NCBI RefSeq assembly: GCF_028554725.1
Contig: NC_071671.1
Span: 69,124,001 to 69,188,000 of the forward strand
Reading direction: 5' to 3'
Source: Zeugodacus cucurbitae
Lineage: Eukaryota; Arthropoda; Insecta; Diptera; Tephritidae
DNA length: 64,000 bases
Each line of letters starts with the position of its first letter. Position 1 is the first letter of the stretch. Both the position numbers and the translations under genes were made by a program. Shown in pieces: positions 39,501 to 51,911 of the stretch. The notes beneath the pieces were generated by a model. It searched no databases. It worked only from the letters and a program-made list of their open reading frames with translations, and had not been told where the DNA came from.

Positions 39501-42500
39501 CACGTTTTTGCTGTTGCGGTTGTTGTGATCGTTTATATGATTGTTCTTGTTGTTGTTGTTCATAGTTAATATAGTTAGCGCTGTCGGTGTTGAATGATTC
39601 GCTAGCCATCATACTGTCGCCCTTATAACGATGCAGCGACGACGACTCACGACTCTCGCGCGAATCCTCACGTTCGGCACACGAGTACTGCCGCCTGTAC
39701 TGGCGGCGGCGTCGGAATGCGCCCTGACCCGGACCGCTGTAACCGCCAGCATAATTGGTGGACGACGCCTGACCAATTGGCAGCGGTATGGCGCGATAGT
39801 AGCACGGATCGTAGCTGAATTGTCGCCGACGCCACTGCTCGTACTGGCGGTAGTGGCTGAAGAGCCGCCGTCGCCGCAATATCAGTTGCTTTTTGGCCTC
39901 CAGCAGCTCTTGCTCATCCTGATTGCTTGAACGCTCCGTTGAATTCTTCAATATACTCCGTTGTTGAGTGAAACGCTTCTGCCTGGTCTTGAGATCACCT
40001 CCACCACCGCTCCCAACGACACTGATAGCGCCACCGGCTTTGGATTTCGACTGTATGAGCAGTTGATGTTGTTGTTGTTGATGATATTGCTGAAGCTGCT
40101 GCTCGTGCAAGGAGCGGTGATCGCGTTGCATTCGACCATCCACGTCAATATCGTTCTCATCGACAGCGCCCTGTTCGTCCACTTCGCTAGCGCTACAATC
40201 GCTGTCGCTCAAATTATGGCGACTACCACCACCACCGGCGCCACCTCTGGCCACTTCGTTCTCGAGGCGCAGGCAACTGATGGCGCCACAACTGTGCAAT
40301 GGTGTCGCCAGCGCGGCAGTCGGACTATCGATGCTATCGACTTTGACGTAACCTTCCGACGATGCAACGCCATCACCATGCGCTGGTTGCTAGCTCTCAA
40401 CATCGGCCTTATGCAGCAATGCAAACTGGCAGCCGCAATCGCGCTCCAGCTCGCGTCGCGGATATTGAAAGCAGCGATCGAAGATGCCACAACCCTCGCA
40501 ACGCGGCAAACACTGAGCGTGTGTGTGTGTGCGTTCATATACGTATATATATACGTACATATATATATTGTTAAGTATGTGTGTATGTGTGAGCAGCAGC
40601 GAGTGGACACACACATACAAATGTAGTAGTGGACACGCATACGCGCACACGATCACACATATGTATAAACGGCACGAATAATAAGCAAAAAAAAGCCGGT
40701 ACAAAGAGAGAGAGAAAGAGAAAGAAGAGATAAGAAAGAAAAGGAGGAGAGATGTAAACACTTTGGCTGTTTTGAGTGTCGACGCTGTGAATGCAAAGGA
40801 CAATGGATAAACTACATACATACTGTATACAATACTACGCAAATTTATTGGGTGGCAAGACGCAGCTGTCATATTATGATATACCAAAATGCGTACTAAC
40901 GAGTTATATACGAGTATATGTATCTTATTCTAAGTTTATTTTACTATAAATTGTATGAGTATTGTGTAAGAATTCGATTCAAGCGCTACAGTTGGTATAT
41001 CTGTATGTTCTATATACTTAAATATTATTGTATTATATAATTATATACTTAGTATACTATAAGTGATTATTGTGCTTTGAAAGAGGGGAGTTATAAACGA
41101 AAATGATAAGAAATAAATTAATAAAGTGCAAAATCTATAGAAGCAGCTTATAGTTGATATAAAGTGTTTCTTTGGGCGCCTCTTTTGTTGTGGATTTCAA
41201 GTTAGGTATCAGGTATTAAATAACTCTATTAAATTACTCTATCGTGGCATGCTTTTCAATTCAAGTGTTATGAATATTGAAACCATAATTTCTGTTTTAA
41301 AGAAACTAAAACATATTTAAATAAAATAAATTAACGGCTGTGTTAACTAACGTGGAGCAACGGCAAAGGCTCCTCTCCAAGCCATTCGATACTAAACGAG
41401 GTTTCAGAATGATTGACTCTGGGAAAAATACGAGCTACAGAGCTAAACAAAAAACAGATATGATTGCAGAGGATGCAACTGCTGGTGTATGCTGATGATA
41501 TCTACATCATTGGAAACAAACGCGAATGCGCTGTCTTGACTCCTACGTCACTTTTGACAGTCATAACTTTGAAGTTGTAGATAATTTCGTCTATCTGGGA
41601 AGCAGTGTTAACACCAATGACAATGCCAGCGAATAAAAATATAACGGCTGCGCTGGCTAGGTCATGTTGTCCGAATGGACGAAAACACTCCAGCTTTGAA
41701 AGTGTTCTCCTGCATCGAACCAGATGGTGGAAGCAGAAGAAGATGAAAGTCTCCACTTCGTTTGAAAGACTAGGTGGAGAAGGACTTGGCTGCAGTTGCT
41801 ATCAATTAACGCCAAACAACGATAAGGAATAACGAATGACGCGCTGCTGTTAACTCGGCTATAACGACTGTCTACGCCAGTAAAGAAGAATAAAAGAAAA
41901 TAATGGTGTCTAAATATGTTGTAAGAGGCAGCGTAGTACACTCCGATTTTTATACCCTGAACAGGGTATATTAAGTTTGTCACGAAGTTTAAAACACCCA
42001 GAAGGAAGCGTCGGATACCCTATAAAGTATATATATAAATGATCAGTATGTTGAACTGAGTCGATTTAGCCATGTCTGTCTGTCTGTCCGTCTGTATATA
42101 TACGAACTAGTCCTTCAGTTTTTAAGATATCGTTTTGAAATTTGCAGATGTTATTTTCTCTTCAAGGAGCTGCTCATTTGTCGGAACTGCCGATATCGGA
42201 CCACTATATTATATAGCTGTCATACAAACTGAACGATCGGAATCAAGGGCTTGTATGGAAAACTTCCGCATTTTACTACATATCTTCACGAAATTGGGTG
42301 TGAGTTATTGCTCATAGAAATAATTTAATCTCCGAAAAAATGATTCAGATCGGTTCACTATAGCATATATCTGCCATACAAACTGAACGATCTGAATCAA
42401 GAGCTTGTATGGAAAACTCCCGCATTTTACTACATATCTTCACGAAATTTTGTGTGAGTTATTGATCATAGACATAATTTAATCTCCGAAAAAATTGTTC

Positions 42501-45500
42501 AGATCGGTTCACTATAGCATATAGCTGTCATATAAACTGAACAATCGGAATCAAGGGCTTGTATGGAAAACTTCCGCATTTTACTACATATCTTCACGAA
42601 ATTTGGTGTGAGTTATTGCTCATAGACATAATTTAATCTTCGAAAAAATTGTTCAGATCGGTTCACTATAGCATATAGCTGTCATATAAACTGAACAATC
42701 GGAATCAAGGGCTTGTATGGAAAACTCCCGCATTTTACTACATATCTTCACGAAATTTGGTGTGAGTTATTGCTCATAGACATAATTTAATCTCCGAAAA
42801 AAATTGTTCAGATCGGTTCACTATAGCATATAGCTGTCATATAAACTGAACAATCGGAATCAAGGGCTTGTATGTAAAACTCCCGCATTTTACTACATAT
42901 CTTCACGAAATTTGGTGTGAGTTATTGCTCATAGAAATAATTTAATCTCCGAAAAAATTGTTCAGATCGCTTCACTATAGCATATAGCTGTCATATAAAC
43001 TGAACAATCGGAATCAAGGGCTTGTATGGAAAACTCCCGCATTTTACTACATATCTTCACGAAATTTTGTGTGAGTTATTGCTCATAGACATAATTTAAT
43101 CTCCGAAAAAATTGTTCAGATCGGTTCACTATAGCATATCGCTGTCATATAAACTGAACAATCGGAATCAAGGGCTTGTATGGAAAACTCCCGCATTTTA
43201 CTACATATCTTCACGAAATTTGGTGTGAGTTATTGTTCATAGAAATAATTTAATCTCCGAAAAAATTGTTCAGATCGGTTCACTATACTTACTTACTTTT
43301 TCTTACGTCTTTAGATTTGCTTAAACACATAGTTACAAAAAGAAATGCACCTGGGAAGGGTATATTAGCTTCGGTACAACCTAAGTTAACGATTTTTCTT
43401 GTTTTGATTTTTTTTAAATTCAAATTTAAAGTTTTAGCCTTGCTTGTTATTCTAAATTTAGCCCAAATTTAAGTTATCCAGTCTAGTCGAGCTGCGAAGG
43501 AACCAAAAAAATATTCACAGTTTAATCCGAGCAAATTTGATGAAGCTTTTTAAAACTGCAATAATATTTGTTTGAAGTAATATAAATCTAAACTGGTCTA
43601 TAGAAACCTGTTGGTACATGAGGCATGAGAGAACGAATTTGGGGGAAGACAAATCACACAATTTCCAACACAATGATAAATCGCTTAAATAAACACTAAT
43701 GGCTCAGAGGGATCGAGAGATTTGACTCACTAAAAAATCTGCTCTTTGGAATACACAATTAATTATCTCAAACTATAAAAATCACTAACTACGTCTATAA
43801 GAATTACACGCAAATTTGATGAAACGCTGAACTGTTTTTTGAAAAAAAAAAATCCTTAACAGTTCGGAACAAATTTAATGAGCTAGTAAATGTATGTTTT
43901 AATTCATACCAATGTATTAAAAGCATGTTATAGCGTGGTAAAAATATAAAATTGGCAACAGCAGCGTAATTTTGGCAATTCGCCAATATCTACTATAATT
44001 TATAATACTTCCTCCACCACAGCAATTAATGTATAAACCCATAAATATTCCAACGAATTTATCGCATTTGCGAACTTTATATTTTTCTTTTTATCAAACT
44101 AAGGTAAATAGTGCAGTATGTATATATACTATACAAAGAATGGGTGCGTTCTGAGGTCCGACCAAAAGTTAACCATTAATGTATTTTTAAACAAAATAGT
44201 ATATAACCCAATTGATGAACGAGTGAAATACAGAAATTATGGTTTGCAGTAAATTGGAATTGTTTGTGATATAAAAAGCTAAATATATTTGTTTGTATAT
44301 TTATGGTAAATGTAAATATTTCCAAAACGAGCTCGAAAAAGATGTATGTCTTCTTCATTGAATGCCGGGAATTTCAAATACTTAGGTGTATACAAATGCG
44401 AAAAATACCAAGAAAGGGAGAAAAGGGGGAGGGATGAAGCGTTCAACTAAGTGTTGTGGATACAACTGCCCGTTCGAATAGAGGAAATAACTAACTACAT
44501 ATATGTATTGGTATATATGTATGTATGTATGTGTTTTATATGTAGTTGAATACATGTATATTGTTTTATGATTGATATCTAAGCTGTTATTTACGACTCG
44601 ATTTATTAATAAAAATGCAAGTAATAAAATTAATTGATTTGTATTAAATTTTGTAGATACCTTTACGAATATATCTGGGTGTAGGTTCTAAAAATATATA
44701 AAATACAACAACAGTAAAGAAATGTTATTTCAGTTAAAGCTGTGAGTTGGTTAGTATGTATTTTTTTTTTAAGTTGATGAACAATGCATAATTGATAGTT
44801 GTCTTACTTAAATACAAAAACAAAGACTTAGTTATGAGTGAAAGGAGAACCGTTGTGTGTTTGCTAATACATAAGAGACTATGTACACATTTATATGCTA
44901 TATATAAAAGAAGTACATAACTAGGTGAATGGAGAAGTTGAACTAAAACTAAGCACATTTTGTAGTAGTAAGTTGCCACATCAGAGAGTTGGTACTGGGC
45001 GCTATTTATTCTATTTATGAGAGCGAATAAGTAAAAGCAGGTCTTTGCATTGTTGTTGATATTGATTAAAGTTGGACCTTTGGTTTGGGATGTTAACAGT
45101 TATGTGTGCGTATGGTAGAGTAGCTTATGCTGACTGTTAGGTTACGTTCGATTAACTTTTGAGCGAGTTAATTGTTGTTGTTATAATTTTTCTTAAAATT
45201 TTAATTAACTGTTTTATAACATATTTATATTTTAGTATAAATAAGTAAATTATTTTCTTTTAAATTTCTTTTCTCTAGCTGCTGTCGTATCTTCATATTA
45301 ACTCAGCGTAGGCCACTCTACCATTCGCCCAAACATTTGATCGCTAAATTTTCAAAGTATTAAAGCACTCTATTCAGTGTTTTGAACTAACAAATTAAAC
45401 ACACTAAATGCGCTGACATAGAAGGCACCGCTAGTATACAAGTGTTGTGTTGCGTATACGTAGTGTAGCACACTGAGAGACAGTATGTTGCGTATACGCC

Positions 45501-48120
45501 GTGTGGCACTACGCTTACATTACGCACTGTAAATTTCACTTTCTATTCGCTATTTTTGCTATTTTTTCGATATTATATTTTTAGAGAAAAATGTATATTT
45601 TTGTCTTTTGGCAAATCACATTGTATATTCTTGGGAAATTCCATATTTTTGCCTCTCTTAAACTCGAAACGCTCACTAGCATGACTGCTCATTTCGTATT
45701 CAACAGCATAAGTAGGCTAATGAGGTTACGGCATCTGGTACGCAATTACGCACTAGCAACCAAAATGCAAAACCAAGGCATGAAAGGTGTATTTAAACGC
45801 TTAATGGAAATGCCTACAAAACATACCTGATGCGAATGTTGGCCATTGCAGCCAGCGCCGGTGCACACCCCCGTGCCGGGTACCTTCAGCTGTTCGTGTT
45901 TGTAGTCCGGTTGATAGGGCAATAGCATGCGTATTTTGCCCCAACGATTGAAGAACAGCGCGATAGCGCCAGCCCACACCATCAACACAATGAGCACAAT
46001 GCCGATTTCAACTCCGCGTATCTGTTTGTGTACGCAAAGAGCGAGAGAGAAAGAGAACGAATAACAGATAAATTCAGTTAAGCGTAAAAATCACAAAAAA
46101 GTTAAATAAATCTAGCGCAATGGATATTACACAAATTGAGTAAATGAAATCAAGTAGCGCCAAACACCATTTTGTGATTCACACTTCAAATTAAGTACAC
46201 ACACACCCAAACATTTTGCAAACTTACCGTTGGCAATTCACGTGGTCGCTGCGCCATTGTGTTCGTTACTGTTGAGGTTACATCGTCCCCATACGTGCCA
46301 TTGCCGTTAGCTGCTGCTGCTGCCGCTGCGCTAGCCAGATTGCCGCCGATAAGCCCCGTGCCACCCGCGCTCACACCACCACCTCCATCGGTAGCACCAC
46401 CGCCAGCGATGCCCGCATTAACGTTTCTGACACTGTTTTGGCTTCCCAGCGCGCCGGCCATGTGTCCGGGCGCGTAGTCCTGCTGCGATGATGTCTTAGG
46501 CATATCTGAAACCGTTGTTTTGATTGTGCCACATTTTGGTTACGTTTCCATTTTGTGTGCAGTACATCGACATTGGTGTGTCGCGTGCCAATCAGTTAGA
46601 TGAGCCATTGTCACAAACACACATAGCCATGAATGCGTCGCAATTGTGGTGGGCAAAAACAAAATTGCAGCAGAAAAAAGTTAAAATATGAATGATTGAA
46701 TAGGACAGTTGGGAAAAAGGCAAAAATTCGATTAGTGTTATTATTGATGTACTCGCATACAAGTTGATAAAGTTCTCAAATATTCTATTACAAGTAAGTA
46801 ACTATTTATATGTACTATATATGTATGTTTCACTGAACTTGTTTATATACAAGAGTATGCCTGTCTCAATATACTATGGCGGCCAAATAAAATCTAACTT
46901 CGCAATAATCGAAAATATTTTGGTAGAGCAAAATGTGATTGGCTTATTGTTTAAACTCTATAAAGCTATTTGTGCCTATTTTGCTTGAAACAGTGACTTT
47001 AAGTGTAGATCTTATATAAATTTAGCTTTTCGGTTAATCTTAAATTTTATAAATGTTTGATTCATTTTAAAGATTTGAGCTTCATAAGTTTTGACTCTGG
47101 TTTTAAAGAAGAAACAACTGCTTTGACATTCTAAAGAAGACTCAAAGAGAGTGACATTTTATATTCGAATGTGGCACCTGAAGGTGCTTTTAGGAGATAA
47201 TTATTATTGCTCTTCCATTTGCTTTTGAATTTTGCAATACATTTCTCTAAAATATCTGAAAGATTTTTCGACAATTTCGATAGAGAGGTCCTAATATTCG
47301 GTAACTAGAGCTTTGAAAAAATAAAGCCCGATCTTTAGACGAACGGTGAAGTATATTTGAAAAAAAAGTATTCCGAAATTTTTATTGGTTCTCCGAAGTT
47401 CGTTCTACCAAAATGTCTCAGCCGCATCTAGCGAAAGCTGGTCAATGAAGGAGAAACTATCTCGCAGTCACTCAGGTACTGGCTAGATTTCATGGATTAA
47501 TGACTATTGGAAAAGTATAAAGTATATTGTTTACATTATTACGGACTATCGAAAAAAAGTTCAGCTTTTGCATTGAATTATATGTTCCATAGATATATAT
47601 ATCCATATATTCCATCCATATATATTATTTTAAGTTTTGATAAAATAGTTTCATAAAAAGAATCCCCTTAAATTGCTTCATTAAATACCAAACACTCCGA
47701 TTTGTTTAATTTTTGCATTAAAAAGTACTCAAACCCATTTTATTTGGCCACCACTGTATGGCTAATACATAATAAATAAGCTTGAGGGCATCGCGCAAAG
47801 AAAAAAAACTTTAGTTCGTAATTTCGGTATTATATTTCATATACTCTGACAATGTTTCGCCTGCCCTTGAATGTTTATATTAAAATGCATATTTACTGCT
47901 ACACATACATATAGACATATAAATATTGTATATTGTCAGTCTAAATAAAAGGTAAAAAGAAAGATTTGAAGGATATTTACCTAATGTGCGAAATATTATC
48001 TGTCGACTGCGATATTTCTTGCCAAGCCAAATGGCCGTCACCGCTATCGAGTACTGCGTGCTGGGCGACAGACGATCTAAAATGATTGCCTCACTATTGC
48101 CGGCGACATCCTGAACAACC
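33525..48120 (-). CDS. fibronectin-III single-pass membrane protein, FNDC4/5-like, with predicted readthrough extension (5' end missing)
   Basis: Six minus-strand exons join in phase: 48120-47981, 46505-46228, 46021-45827, 40512-39457, 34512-34315, 34214-33525. The first seen holds the second half of an FN3 domain (ILDRLSPSTQYSIAV). Next is a Gly/Ala-rich juxtamembrane linker, then a transmembrane helix (IGIVLIVLMVWAGAIALFF), whose WAGxIALF core recalls vertebrate FNDC4/FNDC5. After it come basic and cysteine-rich cytoplasmic residues. The next exon encodes 40 residues (CLPRCEGCGIFDRC to ADVES) and reaches TAG at 40390-40392. The same frame then remains open to the donor at 39457 and continues through two further phase-0 exons to a stop at 33525, for 606 extra residues rich in Arg, Gln, Ser and Thr. 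Signal peptide and first half of FN3 lie upstream and were not found. Ligand and function are unknown; FNDC similarity is inference. Confidence 0.7.
34515..39456. other. intron of the FN3 membrane protein gene
   Basis: AT-rich with no clear exon. A 9-bp inverted repeat (CTCACACTG at 36431-36439 and CAGTGTGAG at 36451-36459) lies here, next to an 88-codon minus frame (36202-36468) that has no supporting splice pattern. Confidence 0.5.
40390..40392 (-). promoter_or_regulatory. candidate stop-codon readthrough site (TAG CAA CCA)
   Basis: The in-frame TAG in the FN3 membrane protein gene is followed by CAACCA, which fits the CARYYA hexamer that promotes UAG readthrough (first defined downstream of a plant virus leaky stop). 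The frame before it is tied by phase to the transmembrane exon, and the frame after it is open for 311 codons and then spliced onward in phase 0. No in-phase alternative acceptor that would bypass the stop was seen; CAG just after the stop (GCAACCAG) would give the wrong frame and lacks a pyrimidine tract. Confidence 0.55.
40518..40640. repeat. GT/TA microsatellites beside the acceptor of the readthrough exon
   Basis: GTGTGTGTGTG at about 40519-40530 and TATATA/ACATATATAT runs near 40545-40570 lie immediately upstream, on the minus strand, of the exon starting at 40512. They replace a classical pyrimidine tract at that acceptor with an alternating CA run before GCTCAG. Confidence 0.6.
41370..41880 (+). 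mobile_element. decayed LINE fragment (RTE-like), plus-oriented
   Basis: The plus strand carries rearranged pieces of the same LINE: PFDTKRGF near 41385, LQLLVYADDIYIIGN near 41475-41515 (the YADD catalytic box is recognisable), the segment SHNFEVVDNFVYLGSSVNTN near 41560-41615, and RWLGHVV-like and DENTPALKVF-like remnants to about 41705. Stops and internal deletions abound. It lies in the FN3 gene intron just before the mini-me element. Confidence 0.75.
41951..43410 (+). mobile_element. mini-me / DINE-type (Helitron-related) non-autonomous element
   Basis: It begins with TATACCCTGAACAGGGTATA, an inverted repeat with 9-bp arms, then the conserved GTCACGAAGTTT and GAAGGAAGCGTCGG blocks, a TA run, and a GTCY microsatellite (42074-42094). 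The middle is a seven-copy tandem array. The end has GAAGGGTATATTAGCTTCGG followed by a matching arm and TTTTTCTTGTTTT, a terminal hairpin typical of these dipteran elements. It carries no protein-coding frame. The class is recognised by recall of mini-me features (TA and GTCY microsatellites); orientation is by that convention. Confidence 0.72.
42170..43289. repeat. 154-bp tandem repeat array inside the mini-me element
   Basis: The landmark TTGTATGG or its one-base variant recurs at 42251, 42405, 42559, 42713, 42868, 43022 and 43176, so the period is 154 bp (155 once, from an extra A). Each unit contains CATTTTACTACATATCTTC, GTGAGTTATTG and TTCAGATCGGTTCACTATA. Later units are more alike than the first two, suggesting recent expansion at the distal end. 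Confidence 0.92.
43411..45826. other. FN3 gene intron
   Basis: AT-rich DNA without coding content. A GTTGCGTATACG motif occurs twice at about 45450 and 45490. A TATG microsatellite is at 44500-44530. Confidence 0.5.
46506..47980. other. FN3 gene intron
   Basis: No exon is supported. TATATA runs lie near 46810 and 47595-47625. Nothing else was recognised. Confidence 0.5.
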
Positions 48121-49874
48121 CTGTAACTTAAATTAATTCAATTACCACTCTTTGCCACAAACTACAAGCGTCACACAAAAACACAAAAGATGCACAGATG
48201 CAGAGATGCATGGATGCTAGGTTGCTGGGTTGCTGTGGGGAGAGGAAGGCAGGCGAGCGAACGAACGAACGAGCTAAGAGGTTGAATAGTTGTAAGTAAT
48301 GAAAGAAAAGCGAAAAGCAAAATAGTATAACGCTGCGGATCTAGATGACTATACAGGCCCACAGATGCATACATATTTATCTACTTACTTACCTTCGGCT
48401 AGTTATGTATGAGGGAGGAGTGTATGAATAAAACACGAGCTGCCACGACAAATCCGATTACAATGTTGTAAACGCAACCAAGCTAACGGTTGCTGATCTT
48501 GAGGGCAAGTGTAATTTAACACAATAGTGGCAACGAACAATCATACAAATTGGGGGATTGTGTGGAAACAAGTAAGAACTTCAAAGGATATGGTTAGGGC
48601 GGTATGGGATAAGTGGTGAATAAGTATTGACGACAAAAACATAGTTTGGTAAGGATGAAATAAATGTAATCTGCATAGACTGGAAGAGAAATATGTACCA
48701 CAACAACAACACCAATAACAACAACAACAACATTCATTACACTTATATAAAGAACCCACAGGAAAAATTAATAAGTGAAGCAGAAGGTTTTCAACCTAGA
48801 AAAGAACTTTATTTTCTTTCACCAATTAATGTTTGCATCCCCCAAATTCTTACAGAACCCCAACTAGTGTATGTACGCTTCCAACTCTTCCCACAAAGCA
48901 TGCAAAAACTTCGAGGTGAACACAAAAAGTCACTCTAAAGTGCCCACGTTGCTTTTGTTTGTGTAATTAAGAATTTAATTAAAACGAATGAATGAGCGCG
49001 GAGAATTAAATGAGGCGCAGAATGATGCTCAATGAATTGTGAAGCGTTCACTTTGCTGGCAAACACCTCATTTGGCCACAAATGGTGGCCGCATTGTTTG
49101 ATTGCTTACAGCGCTTTTCCACTCGACCAGCGCAACTTTATTATACTCGTACCCGCGCTGAGCGCCACAAGCGAGCGGATGTACATTAAACGAATAGCAG
49201 CAATTTCTTTTTAATTTAGTTGCTAATTTTGTTATTTGTTTAACTGTCGGTTGTTTGATGTTTTCCACGCTCACGGCGTTGACGACACAAGGATCAAAGA
49301 TGCGGCAACTGATGCCGTCGCTGTTGCTGTTGGCACTACGTAATGGCATTTTTAATGGCTTCTAATGCCACGCGTTTGAAAATAAAAATATTAATATAAA
49401 CTTAAATGTGCGGTTTTGTTATATAGTTAAAATGAAATTGGCTCGCTAATTGTGTATGCCATAAAGAGTTTACGAAGGAGTTAAGACGACAACTAAGTGA
49501 AAAATAAGTTTTACTATTATTATTATTACAATAAATGGAAGAAACCACTTGGAATATACTGGGATTCATTTTATGAACTGAGGCGGTGCGTATTCTTGAA
49601 ACTGCATTGAAAGTTGGATACGCACTGACTTTTCTGCTTTCATATACTTAACCCCAGATTCAGATAGTTGTCTTATAAATTTTATAAACAATTTTATTTT
49701 TTTATTTTTATCCCGGTACCGCGTTGATTTTAGTAAGATAACACACAATTTGATCCATATATTCGGCATAAAATCTACTAGAGTAACGAAAATCATTATA
49801 TATGGCGTATGAGGGCTGGGGTAATTGCTGGATCGATTTCACTAAATTTCAGAATCAAGCTATTATATCCAAGT
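48121..49874. other. probable upstream intron of the FN3 gene
   Basis: The FN3 exon at 48120 has an acceptor (GTTACAG), so at least one exon precedes it, but no matching FN3 start was found in this stretch. Simple AAC/ACA runs occur at 48700-48735 and an ATT run near 49510. Confidence 0.4.
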
Positions 49875-50415
49875 ATATGTATGTATGTGATTGGCGTTGC
49901 AACCGTTTAGCCGGTTATAGCCGAATCGACGATAGTGCGCCATCTCTCTCTCTCCTTCGCAGTTCGGGGCCAGTTGGAGATCCCAAGTGTAACCAGGTCG
50001 CTCTCCACCTGGTCCCTCCAACGGAGTGGAGGCCTTCCCCTTCCTCGGCTTCCTCCGGCGGGTACTGCATCGAACACTTTTAGGGCTGGAGTGTTTTCGT
50101 CCATTCGGACAACATGACCTAGCCAGCGTAGCCGCTGTCTTTTTATTCGCTGAACTATGTCAATGTCGTCGTATAACTCGTACAGCTCATCGTTCCATCG
50201 TCTGCGGTATTCGCCGTTGCCAATGTTCTTAGGACCATAAATTTTGCGCAAAATTTTCCTCTCGAAAACTCCTAGTGTCGTCTCATCTGATGTTGACATC
50301 GTCCAAGCTTCTGCACCGTAAATCAGGACGGGAATGATAAGCGACTTGTAGAGCTTGATTTTGGTTCGTCGAGAGAGGACTTTACTGTTCAATTGCCTAC
50401 TCAGTCCAAAGTAGC
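49875..50415 (-). mobile_element. 5'-truncated LINE copy (RTE-like)
   Basis: The minus strand encodes the last roughly 170 residues of the LINE polyprotein, open without stops: FGLSRQLNSKVLSRRTKI, LYGAEAWTMS, FERKILRKIYGP, LRWLGHVVRM, RGRPPLRWRDQVESDL, to the stop. The 5' break is at about 50415, where similarity to the 62-kb copy ends abruptly. The 3' end abuts a TATG microsatellite (CATA on the element strand), as in the other copy. It differs from the 62-kb copy by only a handful of bases over about 540 bp. Confidence 0.88.
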
Positions 50416-51911
50416 GAGTAGTATATACCCCCACTTAATTTTGCTAAAATATCACAAATATTAATGGATATATATGGTATAAACTTTATACTATAAAGCC
50501 CACCGGAGGTTTGAAAGGCAAATTTTCGGTACATATATGGGAACTAGGAGGAGTTAAGACTCGATTTTAACCATTAGACAAAGATTATAAGAAATATATT
50601 TATTTCCTCTGAATTTCTTTAAAATATCAGAGAGATTTACCGATATTTTTCGTAAAAAAAATACTCATTGGCACAGAGGTCTTCATGTTCGATATCTAAG
50701 GCTTCGAAAATTTATGGTCTGAAAATGAGATTTTCATTCACTTTTGAAATAAGTAGGTCCAGAGCAGCTGATACTCGCATGAAACTACTATACATTTCCA
50801 TTTTTGAATTTTCACACACAATCTCAACGCAAAGCAAACGACCACTTCAACATAAAAAAAAAACTTTGACAATTAAATTAAATTAACTTTTAATCTGGCA
50901 ACTCATAATGAAGTATTTAAAACATAAGCTCGTAAGTGCAGTAATCCTAGAGTGACAGCAGGGCATTTTATTTAATTTAAATGCACAATAATTTCATTAA
51001 CCATTTTATTAGATTATCATCTCAATTAAATCCATATGCTTTGCTGGGGCTGAGAGAAGAGCGCAAATTCACTGGAAAATTACGCCACTTAATCCCAGTG
51101 GTTATAAAAAATTTACGAGCAACAGATAAAAGACACAACACAACAACAGAAACCTACAAATAAAATAAAATTAGAATTGTCAGTGGCACATGCAGAACAT
51201 ATTGTACAATTATAGACAAACACACATGCACACGAACATAACAAAGAAGAAAGCAAAGCGTTTATACGCACATAAAGACCGAATTATAATCGAAAATATA
51301 GACGCGTCGAAATAAGAATTAAGCAACAAAGAGACACATGTGCTGGGAAGAAGTTATTAACCCGACACAATGCCCCCATTAAACACATACATTACCACGC
51401 ACACACATACACACACGCGCACGCTTAACGGTCAATTTCATTTGATGTACACAATATAATAGAGTGGCTTTCACGCTTATCCCAACACGTCGGGAATGCC
51501 AATATTTTTGAATTGACTTAATTAACTGTTTGACACCGAATGAAATGTCAAAACACACATTTGTAATGACCGTTCTCTGTGTGGGTTACCACATTGACTT
51601 GTTGTTGTTTTTTAGGTGTATGCAAAAACACTTTGCCTACCGACCACTACATTAACAACTATCATACAAAAATTAACTTACAACAACAACATTATGATGA
51701 CAGTGGCAGCCACAAGATTCTCGACAATAAAATCGTCACAAACTCAGCACAACGAAATTCCGACGATAGGAATGCGTATGCGAAGAGCGATGGGCATTTT
51801 GCACTGAAAGGTAACGACGCTTGGGCTAAAATGGTATCCCCAAAGGGCTCATCACTGTGTGTGGAAGGCATGAGCAGAGTGAGGGCGACACATAACTACA
51901 GGTAGACAATG
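50416..51911. other. non-coding DNA
   Basis: No supported gene. A plus-strand piece at about 51616-51808 is bounded by a good acceptor (TTTTTTAG) and a donor (AAAG|GTAACG) but has no recognisable product. Confidence 0.4.

Noticed and set aside
39961..40626. 221-codon plus-strand frame
   Set aside because: Antisense shadow of the FN3 gene's cytoplasmic exon and adjoining CA/GT microsatellite; no independent support.
40209..40640. 143-codon minus frame overlapping the readthrough site in another frame
   Set aside because: It would need the GCAACCAG acceptor, which lacks a pyrimidine tract, and it does not continue in frame to the downstream donor.
51616..51808. Plus-strand piece with good acceptor and donor
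   Set aside because: Its open frame has no domain content and no partner exon; it could be a non-coding exon but is not supportable.
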